A stretch of DNA of 64,000 bases from Streptococcus sobrinus DSM 20742 = ATCC 33478 (GCF_000686605.1 NZ_JMLC01000003.1:62001-126000), one strand, 5' to 3'. Counted from the stretch's first letter, positions 15,547-27,487 are shown. Made by a program: numbers and translations. The notes: a model not told the origin generated them from the letters alone.

Positions 15547-15588
15547 GACTAATAAAAAAGGTTCCAATCGGAACTTTTTTTATTAGTC
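15547..15588. terminator. Bidirectional terminator between rplS and merR-like gene
   Basis: GACTAATAAAAAA and TTTTTTATTAGTC form a long symmetric stem with an inner GGTTCC/GGAACT pairing. It serves rplS on the plus strand and the convergent regulator on the minus strand. Confidence 0.8.
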
Positions 15589-15598
15589 TCAACCTCAA

Positions 15599-15934
15599 TT
15601 ACTTGTCAATATCTTTCAGCTCTTCTACCAAATTTTTAAACATAGCATTTAATGCAGCTAATCGCTTTTCAACCTTTTTAGCGGCAAAATCCAAGGTGAA
15701 ACCTTCCTCAAGCATTTCCTGAATCAAAAGCATTTTTTTGATATTTATATAATCAAATCTTCTGGTACTGCCCTCTTTACTATCTTGAGAGTTAATGATA
15801 CCTTTTTCTTCCCAATAACGAATTTTTCTAACTGGGATGCCTGTTATTTTAGAAACTTCCCCAATGCCAACGACTAACTTTTTTATCAAGTTAACATCAA
15901 GAAGAGCAGAATAATCATCAAAATCCTTTTTCAT
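15599..15934 (-). CDS. MerR-family transcriptional regulator
   Basis: A 111-residue regulator with the winged-helix motif GIGEVSKITGIPVRKIRYWE (about residues 23-42), EKGIINSQDSKEGSTRRFDY, and a C-terminal coiled-coil dimerisation helix rich in KxxEKRLAALNAMFKNLVEEL. There is no metal-binding Cys pattern, so the effector is unknown. It is divergent from an NAD(P)-binding protein across about 290 bp that contains a good promoter overlapping an inverted repeat, which suggests local control. The gene and the intergenic DNA are visibly more AT-rich than the surroundings, a hint of later acquisition. Confidence 0.85.
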   Translation of the reverse strand: MKKDFDDYSALLDVNLIKKLVVGIGEVSKITGIPVRKIRYWEEKGIINSQDSKEGSTRRFDYINIKKMLLIQEMLEEGFTLDFAAKKVEKRLAALNAMFKNLVEELKDIDK

Positions 15935-16011
15935 GCCATTTCAATCCTTTTCGCTGTAAATTTAGTTACTGTGTTATTCTATAACAATTGAGAAAAATCT
16001 ACAATTTTTTC

Positions 16012-16059
16012 TTGACTATCGAAATAATTTTAGGTATATTATTTGTAGATTATCTACAA
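16012..16059 (+). promoter_or_regulatory. Promoter with candidate MerR-type operator ahead of the NAD(P)-binding gene
   Basis: TTGACT (16012-16017), a 17-bp spacer and TATATT (16035-16040). A dyad TTGTAGA-TTA-TCTACAA follows at 16043-16059, covering the expected transcription start. Further TCTACAA-like half sites occur at about 15996 and 16072. Binding by the divergent MerR-like protein is an inference. Confidence 0.5.
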
Positions 16060-16228
16060 TTAAAATAGATTATTTACAAGAAACGTAAAAATATAGGCTA
16101 ACGATTATGAAAATTGTGGTGACCAGTTTGGTTCCCTATGCAATCAATTATTGTTGTTGACATTTAAACGCTTCTTATTTTGTAATTAATGTCTACCTAT
16201 GGTTAGTTTGGAGATTCAGGAGGATCAG

Positions 16229-16888
16229 ATGATAAATGTTTTAGTTCTAGGGGCAACAGGCAGAACTGGCCGCTTAATCATAGACGAACTGATCAAACAA
16301 GACTCTGTCCAGATTTTAGCAGGACTAAGAAAAGAATCAGACAAGGCCAGATTGGCTCCCTTAAGAAAAGCAGTGAGAAGCACTGTTATTGATATAGAAG
16401 ATGAAGGAAAATTGCAAAGAGTACTACATGATCATGATATTGATATTGTCGTTCAGGCTATTCGTTTAAGAGAAGATATACCAGATGACGCTTTAGTTCA
16501 ATTAGAGCAGCGCCTTCGTCGAGCCTTCACTTTTTCAAAAGAATTCCGTATAGTAACCGTAGGGGGAGCAGGAGCATTAAGGCTTGAGAATGGACAGCGC
16601 TTCTGGGAGACTGATTGTTTCCCTGCAATGACTTTGCCACGTGGAGCTGCACATGCTAAGTTGAGGGATTACTTAGAAGAATCATCTCTTAAAGATTCTT
16701 GGACTTATCTTATACCGCCCCCTGTTTATCGTCCAGATGGAAATAGGACGGGGAGCTATCAGAGACACTCCCCAACAATGGCAGAAGATTTTTTTCTTAA
16801 GAAAGAAATCTCCTATGCTGATTTTGCCCTTGCGGTAGCGGACGCTGTCGTAAAAGAATGGCGGGGGACCTACCTCATTTCGATTTAG
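16229..16888 (+). CDS. NAD(P)-binding protein (NmrA/atypical SDR)
   Basis: A 219-residue Rossmann-fold protein. The dinucleotide loop is VLVLGATGRTGRLI (residues 4-17), followed by DIDIVVQAIRLRED and IVTVGGAGALRL, and a basic residue cluster suggesting NADP. It lacks the YxxxK pair of classic SDRs, so it may be a redox sensor or reductase like NmrA/YwnB. The ATG at 16229 has AGGAGG 7 bp ahead; the in-frame ATG at 16199 lies upstream of the RBS. It is probably controlled by the divergent MerR-like regulator. Confidence 0.8.
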   Translation: MINVLVLGATGRTGRLIIDELIKQDSVQILAGLRKESDKARLAPLRKAVRSTVIDIEDEGKLQRVLHDHDIDIVVQAIRLREDIPDDALVQLEQRLRRAFTFSKEFRIVTVGGAGALRLENGQRFWETDCFPAMTLPRGAAHAKLRDYLEESSLKDSWTYLIPPPVYRPDGNRTGSYQRHSPTMAEDFFLKKEISYADFALAVADAVVKEWRGTYLISI

Positions 16889-16982
16889 GAACTATGAATG
16901 ATTTAAATTTGGCATAGGACTTTTTTAAAGTTGCATTCATCTGTAGTCTAGGGTACAATATAAGGGGTTGGTACGTTAATGT

Positions 16983-17054
16983 GTCTCCTTAGTTAAATGG
17001 ATATAACAACTCCCTCCTAAGGAGTAGTTGCTGGTTCGATTCCGGCAGGGGATA
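16983..17054 (+). tRNA. tRNA-Arg (anticodon CCU)
   Basis: The cloverleaf can be drawn by hand. The acceptor arms are GTCTCCT and AGGGGAT with two G-U pairs. The D arm contains TTAAATGGATATAAC. The anticodon stem is ACTCC/GGAGT with loop CTCCTAA, giving anticodon CCT. The T arm is GCTGG-TTCGATT-CCGGC. CCA is not encoded. A TACAAT -10 lies upstream near 16953, and a terminator follows. Confidence 0.9.
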
Positions 17055-17064
17055 TGATTTCAAT

Positions 17065-17093
17065 GCTTCGCTCAGCCGAGGCTTTTCTTTTTT
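17065..17093 (+). terminator. Terminator of tRNA-Arg
   Basis: GCTTCG and CGAGGC arms followed by TTTTCTTTTTT. Confidence 0.65.
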
Positions 17094-17189
17094 CTCCAAA
17101 TAACTTGACCCCACCTTTGCCTAGTGCTACAATATCTTGTAGATTAAATCTAGGAATACCACAATATCTAGTGGTTGAAGGAGCAAACT

Positions 17190-17645
17190 GTGAAATTTGT
17201 CTATATTTCTTTGAGTGGGAACACCAAGGCCTTTGTCCAAAAGATGGTTGATTATTTTGCTTTCAACCACGCCGAGATTCCGGTTGAGACCTTGGATGTT
17301 AAGGAGCTGGTCAAGGAGGGGCAGGCCTATCCTGACCTCGACCAGCCCTATGTGGCTTTTCTGCCAACTTATTTGGAAGGTGGTAATGGTGTCGATAATG
17401 GCGACCAGGAGATCCTGACCACCGATTTACGCAAGCTAATTGCTAAGGGCAATAATGCTAGAAATTGTCTGGGGATTGTCGGAAGTGGCAATCGCAACTT
17501 TAACAACCAATTTTGTCTGACGGCCTACCAATACTCCGAACAATTCGGTTTTCCAGTCCTCGATACTTACGAAATGCGGGGCTTGACAGCTGATGTCGAA
17601 AGGATTGCTGAGAAAATAGTGACTGTCTACGGTTCTGAAAAATAA
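17190..17645 (+). CDS. nrdI: NrdI-family flavodoxin-like protein
   Basis: A 151-residue flavoprotein resembling NrdI, which supplies oxidant to the dimanganese cofactor of class Ib ribonucleotide reductase. Motifs are YISLSGNTKAFVQKMVDYF (FMN phosphate loop, residues 4-22), TYLEGGNGVDNGDQEIL, and GIVGSGNRNFNNQFCLTA. There is no nrdE, nrdF or nrdH next to it. GTG at 17190 is chosen because GAAGGAG lies 7 bp ahead; a TTG at 17175 overlaps that RBS. It lies between tRNA-Arg and the SufT gene with its own terminator. Confidence 0.85.
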   Translation: MKFVYISLSGNTKAFVQKMVDYFAFNHAEIPVETLDVKELVKEGQAYPDLDQPYVAFLPTYLEGGNGVDNGDQEILTTDLRKLIAKGNNARNCLGIVGSGNRNFNNQFCLTAYQYSEQFGFPVLDTYEMRGLTADVERIAEKIVTVYGSEK

Positions 17646-17689
17646 AGAAGGCTTACTTCAAAAGCAGCAGCGATTTAAATCGAGGGCAA

Positions 17690-17722
17690 ACTAGAGAGAC
17701 CTCTGGTTTGTCTTTTTCTTTT
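17690..17722 (+). terminator. Terminator of nrdI
   Basis: GCAAACTAGAG and CTCTGGTTTGT arms followed by a TCTTTTTC tract. Confidence 0.65.
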
Positions 17723-17798
17723 ATCTTGAGTTGGCTTCAAGCCCATCTTATCAGACTTTTCTGACCTTCCTCAATCCTTATTTATAATGATTTTCATC

Positions 17799-17827
17799 TA
17801 GACAAATTGTCTGAATTGTGCTACAAT
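17799..17827 (+). promoter_or_regulatory. Promoter of the SufT-like gene
   Basis: TAGACA at 17799-17804, a 17-bp spacer and TACAAT at 17822-17827, about 28 bp ahead of the start codon. Confidence 0.45.
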
Positions 17828-17854
17828 TATGAGTTATAGAAGGGAGAATTCTTA

Positions 17855-18196
17855 ATGAGGGATGACATCAAGTTAAATGACCGTGCCAAGGCTCTCAGCC
17901 AAGACTTGGTTGAAAAGTTAGAGACCGTCTATGACCCGGAAATCGAGTTGGATATTTATAATCTGGGCTTGATTTATGAAATCTCAATTGATGAGAAGGG
18001 CCATTGTCAGGTTGTTATGACTTTCACTGATGTAGCCTGTGGCTGTGCCGATACCCTGCCCCTTGATTTGGCTGAGGTTCTTAAGACCATTGATGGAATA
18101 GAGTCAGCCAGTGTTAAGGTGGTCTGGAAGCCTGTTTGGAAATTGACACGCATCAGTCGCTTGGGTCGGATTGCCTTAGGAATCAGTCCCCGATAA
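17855..18196 (+). CDS. MIP18/DUF59 family Fe-S assembly factor (SufT-like)
   Basis: A 113-residue protein of the MIP18 family that helps Fe-S cluster maturation. The core YDPEIELDIYNLGLIYEIS (residues 26-44) and VVMTFTDVACGCADTLPLDL carry the conserved cysteines, here as C-G-C rather than the commoner single GC-P. It has a good AAGGGAG RBS. The gene lies just before ilvD, whose product needs an Fe-S cluster, and in the same region as sufB, so a role in dihydroxy-acid dehydratase maturation is plausible but inferred. Confidence 0.85.
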   Translation: MRDDIKLNDRAKALSQDLVEKLETVYDPEIELDIYNLGLIYEISIDEKGHCQVVMTFTDVACGCADTLPLDLAEVLKTIDGIESASVKVVWKPVWKLTRISRLGRIALGISPR

Positions 18197-18212
18197 AATT
18201 TTGTTTATATTT

Positions 18213-18248
18213 CTAACTGATGAGGAGACCCTCCTGACGTCGGTTAGA
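18213..18248 (+). promoter_or_regulatory. Hairpin between the SufT-like gene and ilvD
   Basis: CTAACTGATGAGGAG and CTCCTGACGTCGGTTAG pair over about 15 bp around ACC. There is no clear T-run until TATTTTT 8 bp later, so it may be a weak terminator or a processing site. Confidence 0.4.
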
Positions 18249-18280
18249 TTACTATATTTTTCTAGAGAGAAGGAAGTCTT

Positions 18281-19978
18281 ATGACAGATGATATGAAGAA
18301 ACTTCGTCATCGTTCAGCTGTTTATGATAGTATGGTCAAGTCGCCTAACCGTGCCATGTTGCGGGCAACAGGGATGACGGACAAGGATTTTGATAGGCCA
18401 ATCGTTGGCGTCATCTCAACTTGGGCTGAAAATACCCCTTGTAACATGCACTTGCATGATTTTGGTAAATTGACCAAGAAGGGTGTCAAGGATGCGGGAG
18501 CTTGGCCTGTCCAATTCGGTACCATTACGGTTGCGGATGGGATTGCCATGGGAACCCAAGGGATGCGGTTTTCTCTGACCTCTCGGGATATTATCGCTGA
18601 CTCTATTGAAGCAGCTATGGGTGGTCACAATGCTGATGCCTTTGTCGCTATTGGTGGCTGTGATAAAAATATGCCTGGTTCCATGATTGCCATTGCCAAT
18701 ATGGATATTCCTGCTATCTTTGCCTATGGTGGTACTATTGCCCCAGGTAACTTAGATGGTAAGGATATTGACCTGGTGTCTGTCTTTGAAGGGGTCGGTC
18801 ACTGGAACCACGGTGATATGACTGAAGAAGAAGTGCGGCAGATTGAATGTAATGCCTGCCCTGGCCCTGGTGGTTGTGGTGGTATGTACACGGCTAACAC
18901 CATGGCGACAGCTATCGAAGTTTTGGGAATGAGCCTGCCAGGTTCCTCTTCTCACCCAGCAGAATCCGCTGAAAAGAAGGCAGATATTGAAGAAGCCGGT
19001 CGAGCAGTTGTCAATATGCTGAAATTGGGTCTCAAGCCATCTGACATTCTGACTCGCGAAGCCTTTGAAGATGCCATTACGGTAACCATGGCTCTTGGTG
19101 GTTCAACTAATGCGACCCTGCACCTTTTGGCTATCGCCCATGCCGCCAATGTTGATTTGAGCTTGGAAGACTTCAATACCTTCCAAGAAAAGGTGCCACA
19201 CTTGGCTGACCTCAAGCCATCCGGTCAATACGTTTTCCAAGACCTCTATGATGTCGGTGGTGTGCCAGCAGTTATGAAATACCTCTTGGCTAATGGCTTC
19301 TTGCATGGTGATCGGATTACCTGTACGGGTAAGACCGTCGCTGAAAACTTGGCTGACTTTGATGATTTGACCCCTGGTCAAAAGGTTATTATGCCTTTGG
19401 AACATCCTAAACGTGCTGATGGTCCTCTGATTATCCTCAAGGGTAACTTGGCTCCAGATGGTGCCGTTGCTAAGGTTTCTGGGGTTAAGGTTCGTCGTCA
19501 TGAAGGACCTGCCAAGGTCTTTGACTCTGAAGAAGATGCTATCGAAGCAGTTCTGGCTGATGATATCGTTGATGGCGATGTTGTCGTTGTCCGCTATGTG
19601 GGTCCTAAGGGTGGTCCTGGTATGCCGGAAATGCTCTCCCTATCATCTATGCTGGTAGGTAAGGGACAAGGCGATAAGGTTGCCCTCATTACCGATGGTC
19701 GTTTCTCTGGTGGGACCTATGGTCTGGTTGTTGGTCACGTGGCCCCAGAAGCCCAAGACGGAGGTCCAATCGCTTATCTGAGAACCGGCGATACCGTGGT
19801 TGTTGACCAAGATACCAAGGAAATTACCATGAGAGTTTCTGAAGAAGAATTGGAACGTCGGAAGGCGGAAACAACCATTCCACCACTTTATTCACGTGGT
19901 GTCCTCGGTAAATATGCCCATATCGTTTCCTCCGCATCTAAGGGTGCTGTGACTGACTTCTGGAACAAGGGTGAATAA
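18281..19978 (+). CDS. ilvD: Dihydroxy-acid dehydratase
   Basis: A 565-residue Fe-S enzyme of valine/isoleucine synthesis, dehydrating 2,3-dihydroxy-acids to 2-oxo acids. Cluster and metal ligands are visible in [31 protein letters not shown] and [11 protein letters not shown]. The C-terminal swivel domain has [18 protein letters not shown]. It is of full length, with RBS GAAGGAAG. It stands alone here rather than with ilvB, ilvN or ilvC. A terminator follows at 20040. Confidence 0.97.
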   Translation: MTDDMKKLRHRSAVYDSMVKSPNRAMLRATGMTDKDFDRPIVGVISTWAENTPCNMHLHDFGKLTKKGVKDAGAWPVQFGTITVADGIAMGTQGMRFSLTSRDIIADSIEAAMGGHNADAFVAIGGCDKNMPGSMIAIANMDIPAIFAYGGTIAPGNLDGKDIDLVSVFEGVGHWNHGDMTEEEVRQIECNACPGPGGCGGMYTANTMATAIEVLGMSLPGSSSHPAESAEKKADIEEAGRAVVNMLKLGLKPSDILTREAFEDAITVTMALGGSTNATLHLLAIAHAANVDLSLEDFNTFQEKVPHLADLKPSGQYVFQDLYDVGGVPAVMKYLLANGFLHGDRITCTGKTVAENLADFDDLTPGQKVIMPLEHPKRADGPLIILKGNLAPDGAVAKVSGVKVRRHEGPAKVFDSEEDAIEAVLADDIVDGDVVVVRYVGPKGGPGMPEMLSLSSMLVGKGQGDKVALITDGRFSGGTYGLVVGHVAPEAQDGGPIAYLRTGDTVVVDQDTKEITMRVSEEELERRKAETTIPPLYSRGVLGKYAHIVSSASKGAVTDFWNKGE

Positions 19979-20039
19979 GAACTCGAAACCTAAAGCTCTT
20001 GGTTCTTGATTCATGACCTGGATAGATTTAACATGTAAT

Positions 20040-20065
20040 AGCTCAGTTTTGACTGGGCTATTTTT
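20040..20065 (+). terminator. Terminator of ilvD
   Basis: AGCTCAG and CTGGGCT arms around TTTTGA, followed by ATTTTT. Confidence 0.75.
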
Positions 20066-20309
20066 CTGTCTGAATTTTTTAGAGCCTTTTATGAATGAAG
20101 TCAATGAAGGCTGGAATCTTTGGTCTGATTACTTTAGGCATTAGGGTACTTTATCTCCTTCAAAGTGGCCTTGCCATATGATTTGGAAGGGGTGGGTCTG
20201 AAAAATTAGTGGCCTGAAATAGGAGTGGCGATTTCTTGGTGCCTAGAAAAAAGTAGAAGAAGTCAAGAAGGTGCTCTAGTGGGCTGACGGAGGTTAGACT
20301 GTAAAGTTG

Positions 20310-20430
20310 GTCTATCTTATTCTCTTTTTTGATGATTTTTCCTGAGCTTGGTCACTTGACGGATATAGCTACTAGTGGAATACTTTACCTCTTTTTGGGC
20401 TTGATTGCTCTCCTAAAAGTGGTAACATAG
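20310..20430 (+). pseudogene. Possible relic of a small membrane-protein gene
   Basis: In the 387-bp gap between ilvD and yeiH, one frame ending at the TAG at 20428 reads ILFSFLMIFPELGHLTDIAT followed by SGILYLFLGLIALLKVVT, a convincing transmembrane segment. No Shine-Dalgarno precedes the only ATG (20332), and the frame is closed upstream by stops. It looks like the C-terminal remnant of a decayed membrane protein. The rest of the gap shows nothing recognisable. Confidence 0.3.
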
Positions 20431-20457
20431 TAGCGATAATATTTTTTGGAGGTCATT

Positions 20458-21444
20458 ATGAAAAAATGGCAAACCTACTTGCCTGGTTTTGCATTGACAG
20501 CAATTTTAGCCATCTTTGCTATGATTTTGGGGAATTTCTTTCCCCTGATTGGTTCTAGCGTTTTTGCTATTGTTTTGGGAATTCTCGTGAACAATATCTG
20601 GGGGGTGAGTGAAAGCTTTCAACCCGGTGTTGCCTACAGCGGTAAGAAAATTCTCCAGTATTCCATCATCGTCTTGGGCTTTACCATGTCCATTCAACAG
20701 GTCTCTAAAACTGGCCTATCTTCCTTAAAAATTTCGATTACAACAATTTTAATCTCTTTCCTGGTCTCCTACCTAGTTGGTCATTGGCTAAAAATGTCCA
20801 AGAATTTGGAAACTTTGATTGGCTTTGGGACGGCCATTTGTGGAGGGTCTGCCATTGCAGCTGCTTCGCCGATTTTGAAAGCAGAAGATGATGAGATTGC
20901 CCTCTCCATGTCAACCATCTTTCTCTTTAATATTATTGCAGTCTTCCTCTTTCCGGCCCTTGGTCACCTGATGCAGATGTCTGATTATAATTTTGGCCTC
21001 TGGGCAGGAACAGCAGTTAATGACACCTCGTCAGTAGTGGCAGCAGGTTACAGTTACAGCCAAAAGGCAGGAGATTTTGCGACCATTGTCAAATTAGCTC
21101 GTGCCCTGATGATTGTGCCAGCCTGCTTGATCTTGGCTGGAATTAAATTTTACCAATCCAGGAAGAGCCAGCAGAATTTTTCTTTTGTCAAGATTTTTCC
21201 TTGGTTTATTCTCTGGTTTGTCGTGACCTCCATCCTTTCCACCTTAGGTATTTTTCCTAAGGTGGCTATCCCCTATGCTAAGTCCATCTCACAATTTTTA
21301 ATGGCTATGGCCTTAGCAGGAATTGGCTGCAAGGTTTCCTTCCAGCAGTTTAAGACAGCTGGTCACAAGCCTCTGGTTACAGGTCTAATCACCTGGGCAG
21401 CAGTAGCCGGTTCCAGTCTAATCTTGCAATATTTTGTCTTTTAG
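20458..21444 (+). CDS. YeiH/UPF0324 family membrane protein
   Basis: A 328-residue protein with about ten hydrophobic helices. Family motifs are VLGFTMSIQQV, GFGTAICGGSAIAAASPILKAEDDE (helix break with the conserved glycine/cysteine run) and GTAVNDTSSVVAAGYSYSQ. The family is a putative sulfate or sulfonate exporter, not proven. ATG at 20458 with GGAGG 6 bp ahead is preferred over the in-frame TTG at 20446. Monocistronic; a possible relic lies upstream. Confidence 0.88.
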   Translation: MKKWQTYLPGFALTAILAIFAMILGNFFPLIGSSVFAIVLGILVNNIWGVSESFQPGVAYSGKKILQYSIIVLGFTMSIQQVSKTGLSSLKISITTILISFLVSYLVGHWLKMSKNLETLIGFGTAICGGSAIAAASPILKAEDDEIALSMSTIFLFNIIAVFLFPALGHLMQMSDYNFGLWAGTAVNDTSSVVAAGYSYSQKAGDFATIVKLARALMIVPACLILAGIKFYQSRKSQQNFSFVKIFPWFILWFVVTSILSTLGIFPKVAIPYAKSISQFLMAMALAGIGCKVSFQQFKTAGHKPLVTGLITWAAVAGSSLILQYFVF

Positions 21445-21506
21445 GGTCATGAGTTTATCATGAATTCATGCTATAATAGGTTCTAGTTATTTTAAGGAGT
21501 GTGGCA

Positions 21507-22739
21507 ATGCCAAGAAAAAGAAAACGTCCCTTAGACAGTCGGATTGATTACACAGTGATTCTTCCTGTCTTTCTCTTAATCTTAATCGGAATCGTCGCCA
21601 TCTATACAGCGACCAGCCATGATAATTCCAGCTCAATTGTATCAGTTATCATCCAACAAGTTGTTGGAATCGTGGTCGGCTGTGCAATCGCCTTTATTGT
21701 CATGTTTTTCGATGTTGAACGCTTGTGGAAATTGACTCCCTATCTTTATGGCTCTGGGCTGGTATTGATGGTTCTGCCGCTCTTTATCTATAGTCCGGCC
21801 TTGGTGGCTTCGACTGGGGCAAAAAACTGGGTCAGTATTGGCTCGGTCAGTCTCTTTCAACCTTCTGAATTTATGAAAATAGCCTACATCCTGATGTTGG
21901 CCCGTATGGGGGTCTGGTTCAAGGATGAGTACAAGGAGGAGGAGCCCTCACTCAAGAAGGATGGCCGCCTGATTCTTATCTATCTGGCTGTGACAGCACC
22001 AGTTCTTTTGCTTCTGGTTCTGCAAAAGGATATGGGGACTGCCATGGTCTTTATGGCTATTCTAGCTGGTCTGATTGTTCTATCAGGTGTTTCCTGGCGG
22101 ATTATTCTATCAGCCCTTTTGGTGGCAGGCCTGGGATTTGGTCTTTTTCTCTTGATTTTCACTAGTGACTGGGGTAAGGAATGGCTCTACCACATGGGGA
22201 TGGAAACCTACAAGATTAACCGGGTGGCCGCCTGGTTGGATCCCTTTGCCTATGAGTCGGGCATCGCCTATCAACAGGTGCAGGGCCTGATTTCCATCGG
22301 TAGTGGTGGCCTGTTGGGCAAAGGTTTTAATGTTGCCGAGCTTTCAATTCCGGTTCGGGAATCGGATATGATTTTCACCGTTATTGCTGAGGATTATGGC
22401 TTTATCGGCTCAATTGTTGTCATTCTCCTCTATCTCATTCTGATTTTCCGGATGATTCGGATTACCATTGAATCCAACAATGTCTTTAATACCTACATTG
22501 CGACAGGCTTCATCATGATGATTCTCTTCCATGTCTTTGAAAATATTGGTGCAGCAATTGGTGTCCTCCCTCTAACAGGGATTCCCCTGCCCTTTATTTC
22601 TAAAGGGGGGTCCTCCCTTATGTCGAATTTGATTGGTGTTGGTCTAGTCCTATCCATGTCCTACCAAAATTCCTTGGCCAAGGAAAGGCGGATTGATAAG
22701 GACTTGAGCCGCAGTAGTTGGAATAAATATTGGATTTGA
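21507..22739 (+). CDS. rodA: SEDS-family peptidoglycan glycosyltransferase RodA
   Basis: A 410-residue polytopic protein that polymerises lipid II for peripheral wall growth. It shows the SEDS pattern: STGAKNWVSIGSVSLFQPSEFMKIAYIL, then QKDMGTAMVFM (catalytic-region Asp), a large extracellular loop with GLLGKGFNVAELSIPVRESDMIF, and GIPLPFISKGGSSLMSNLIGVG near the end. ATG at 21507 is chosen, as AAGGAG lies 7 bp ahead; the GTG at 21501 is too close. It is placed before the HAD gene, gyrB and ezrA, as in other streptococci, which argues for RodA rather than FtsW. Confidence 0.9.
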   Translation: MPRKRKRPLDSRIDYTVILPVFLLILIGIVAIYTATSHDNSSSIVSVIIQQVVGIVVGCAIAFIVMFFDVERLWKLTPYLYGSGLVLMVLPLFIYSPALVASTGAKNWVSIGSVSLFQPSEFMKIAYILMLARMGVWFKDEYKEEEPSLKKDGRLILIYLAVTAPVLLLLVLQKDMGTAMVFMAILAGLIVLSGVSWRIILSALLVAGLGFGLFLLIFTSDWGKEWLYHMGMETYKINRVAAWLDPFAYESGIAYQQVQGLISIGSGGLLGKGFNVAELSIPVRESDMIFTVIAEDYGFIGSIVVILLYLILIFRMIRITIESNNVFNTYIATGFIMMILFHVFENIGAAIGVLPLTGIPLPFISKGGSSLMSNLIGVGLVLSMSYQNSLAKERRIDKDLSRSSWNKYWI

Positions 22740-22744
22740 AATCG

Positions 22745-22775
22745 GTCTTGGAAACTTGTTTTCCAAGACTTTTTT
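22745..22775 (+). terminator. Terminator of rodA
   Basis: GTCTTGGAAA and TTTTCCAAGAC perfect arms followed by six T residues. Confidence 0.85.
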
Positions 22776-22846
22776 GGGCTGAAAAAACGATGGGAAAAGC
22801 ATGGCAAAATGGCATGAAATAGGGAAAGGTAAAAGGGTTAAGCTAC

Positions 22847-22875
22847 GTGCAAAAAGCATCAAAATATGCTATAAT
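22847..22875 (+). promoter_or_regulatory. Promoter abutting the HAD gene start (possible leaderless mRNA)
   Basis: GTGCAA (22847-22852), a 17-bp spacer and a perfect TATAAT (22870-22875). Transcription is expected at about 22882, one base ahead of the ATG at 22883. No Shine-Dalgarno is available. Confidence 0.5.
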
Positions 22876-22882
22876 CATACCT

Positions 22883-25397
<2,515 letters not shown>

Positions 25398-25515
25398 TTG
25401 GCACGACACGAAAACGACGAAGTCGATAATACTTCTTCGTTGGAGTTAGTCAGGGACAAAGAAATTTGCCCTAGCAAATTTTGTAGTCGCCCTAAAGAGC
25501 CAAAGGTAGAGCGAC
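25398..25515 (-). repeat. Three-hairpin repeat unit (family B), inverted copy after gyrB
   Basis: On the minus strand the order is hairpin a (GTCGCTC/GGGCGAC), hairpin b (AAATTTGC-TAGG-GCAAATTT), the linker CTGACTAACTCC, hairpin c (AACGAAGAAGT-ATTATCG-ACTTCGTCGTT) and TTTTCGTGTCGTG. Loops and linkers match the sufB array, while all three stems have different sequences. The remaining DNA to 25762 holds an extended -10 (TGATATAAT near 25557) that may drive ezrA. Confidence 0.75.
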
Positions 25516-25762
25516 CATGTCTGTGGAACTTTTTTTGATAAGTCCCTAGAACTATGATATAATGGGGCGTATTATGTGAAAGAAAAGAGGAAAGAGATTT
25601 GATTTTCAATGATTGAAAATTGACTCTTTTGCTCTAGCAAGCCCGATAAACCCTGCAGTCTAGACCTGACAGTAGGCAATGGATTTTGTGTTAAGGTATC
25701 AAAATGATAAAAAGTGAGATAGCACGTAAAGTTGGCTAATCTCATAGCTTAAAGGAGAGAAC

Positions 25763-27487
25763 ATGTCGAGCGGAATTATAGTGCTGATTGTAGCCTTTGT
25801 CCTAGTGGTCATCGTCGGTTACCTCATCGGTGTTATTCTTAGAAAACGAAACGATTTGCGTTTGGCGCAATTGGAAGAGCGCAAGCAAAAGCTTTTTGAC
25901 CAGCCAGTCGCTAAAGAACTGGAATCTATTAAAAAGCTGAATCTGATTGGACAAAGTCAAACCACCTTCCGTGAATGGAATCAAAAGTGGACTGACCTTT
26001 CAACCAATACGGTTAAGGATATTGAGGCCAATCTGGTTGAAGCTGAAAATCAAAATGATTCTTTCCGCTTCCTCAAGGTTAGAAATTCTCTTGGCACCAT
26101 TGAGAGTCAATTGGATTTGGCAGAAGAAGATATCACCTCGGTTCGTGAAGCTCTTGACATCCTCAAGGATCAAGAAGATAAGAATAGCGCTCGTGTTAAA
26201 CACGCTCTGGATCTTTACGAAGATTTGAAGACAAGTATAGAAGATAATTCTGATAACTTTGGTGCCACCAAGGCTGAGATTGAGAAACAGCTCAAAAATA
26301 TTGAAGCGGAATTCTCTCAATTTGTTACCCTCAATTCAACAGGGGACCCAGTTGAAGCGGCGGAAATTTTGGATAAGGCTGAGGAGCACACCATCGCTCT
26401 TGGTCAAATCTCTGAAAAGATTCCTGCCATTGTGGCTAAATTGGAAGATGATTTCCCAGATCAATTGGATGATTTGGAATCGGGATATGGCAAACTTTTG
26501 GATGCCCATTATCACTTCCCAGAACGTAATATCGAACGTCGTTTCCAAGATATTCGTGAGTCTATCTCCAGTAATGCTGATGGCTTGGCAACCCTGGACT
26601 TGGATCGTGCCATCGAAGAAAACGAAGAAATTCAAGAGAAAATTGATGGTCTCTATGCTATCTTTGAGCGGGAAATTGATGCTAATAAGCAAGTCATGAA
26701 GGATTCTAAGATTCTTCCTAAGTACTTAGAGCATGCTAAGCATAATAACCAGGCTCTTGAAAAAGAAATGGCCCATCTCAACAGCCTCTATATCATCGAA
26801 GATAATGAAACCCTTAGCGTCAGCAAGTTCGCTAAGGAACTGGATAAAATCGAAGAAGATACGATTCCGGCTATCAAGAATTTTGATACGCAAGTGAAGC
26901 CATTCTCTGAGCTCAAGGGAATCTTCGATGATGCCCTCAAGACCTTGTCAAATGTTGAGGATGGTCAGATTGAACTCAGCGGTGAGCTCAAGGGTATCGA
27001 GCGTATTGAAAATGAATCACGGATTAAGGCTGATGATTATGTCAATCAGCTGCATGTTATCAAGCGTTTTATGGAAAAACGCAATTTGCCGGGTATCCCA
27101 CAAGACTTCCTCAGTATCTTCTTCACGACCAGTGAACATTTGGAAACCCTGCTGGATGAATTGAGCAAAGGCCGCATTAATATCAACTTGGTGGCTCGTT
27201 TGACAGAATCAGCTGGGTCTTCTATGGACCTTCTGATTGAAACTACCTATCGAGTGGTTCAAAACGCAACCTTAACCGAACAGCTCTTGCAATACTCAAA
27301 TCGCTATCGTAGCTTTGAACCTGCTGTTCAAGAAAGTTTTGAAATTGCCCTCAAACTCTTTGAAAAAGAGTACGATTATAAATCTTCCTTTGAAGAAATT
27401 TCTTATGCTTTAGAGGTTGTTGAACCTGGTGTCACCGACCGTTTCGTTTCCTCTTACGAAAGAACCCGCGAAATTATTCGCTTCTAA
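25763..27487 (+). CDS. ezrA: Septation ring formation regulator EzrA
   Basis: A 574-residue membrane-anchored cell-division protein that binds FtsZ and PBP1. A single N-terminal transmembrane helix ([22 protein letters not shown], residues about 4-25) is followed by [20 protein letters not shown] and then long spectrin-like coiled coils to the end. It is of normal length for streptococci. RBS is AAAGGAGAG. It follows gyrB, the usual order. It has its own terminator at 27523. Confidence 0.95.
   Translation: MSSGIIVLIVAFVLVVIVGYLIGVILRKRNDLRLAQLEERKQKLFDQPVAKELESIKKLNLIGQSQTTFREWNQKWTDLSTNTVKDIEANLVEAENQNDSFRFLKVRNSLGTIESQLDLAEEDITSVREALDILKDQEDKNSARVKHALDLYEDLKTSIEDNSDNFGATKAEIEKQLKNIEAEFSQFVTLNSTGDPVEAAEILDKAEEHTIALGQISEKIPAIVAKLEDDFPDQLDDLESGYGKLLDAHYHFPERNIERRFQDIRESISSNADGLATLDLDRAIEENEEIQEKIDGLYAIFEREIDANKQVMKDSKILPKYLEHAKHNNQALEKEMAHLNSLYIIEDNETLSVSKFAKELDKIEEDTIPAIKNFDTQVKPFSELKGIFDDALKTLSNVEDGQIELSGELKGIERIENESRIKADDYVNQLHVIKRFMEKRNLPGIPQDFLSIFFTTSEHLETLLDELSKGRININLVARLTESAGSSMDLLIETTYRVVQNATLTEQLLQYSNRYRSFEPAVQESFEIALKLFEKEYDYKSSFEEISYALEVVEPGVTDRFVSSYERTREIIRF

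Noticed and set aside
16108-16161. 17-residue ORF starting MKIVVTSLVP ahead of the NAD(P)-binding gene
   Set aside because: No ribosome binding site and the frame closes after 17 codons. It could be a relic but there is no support.
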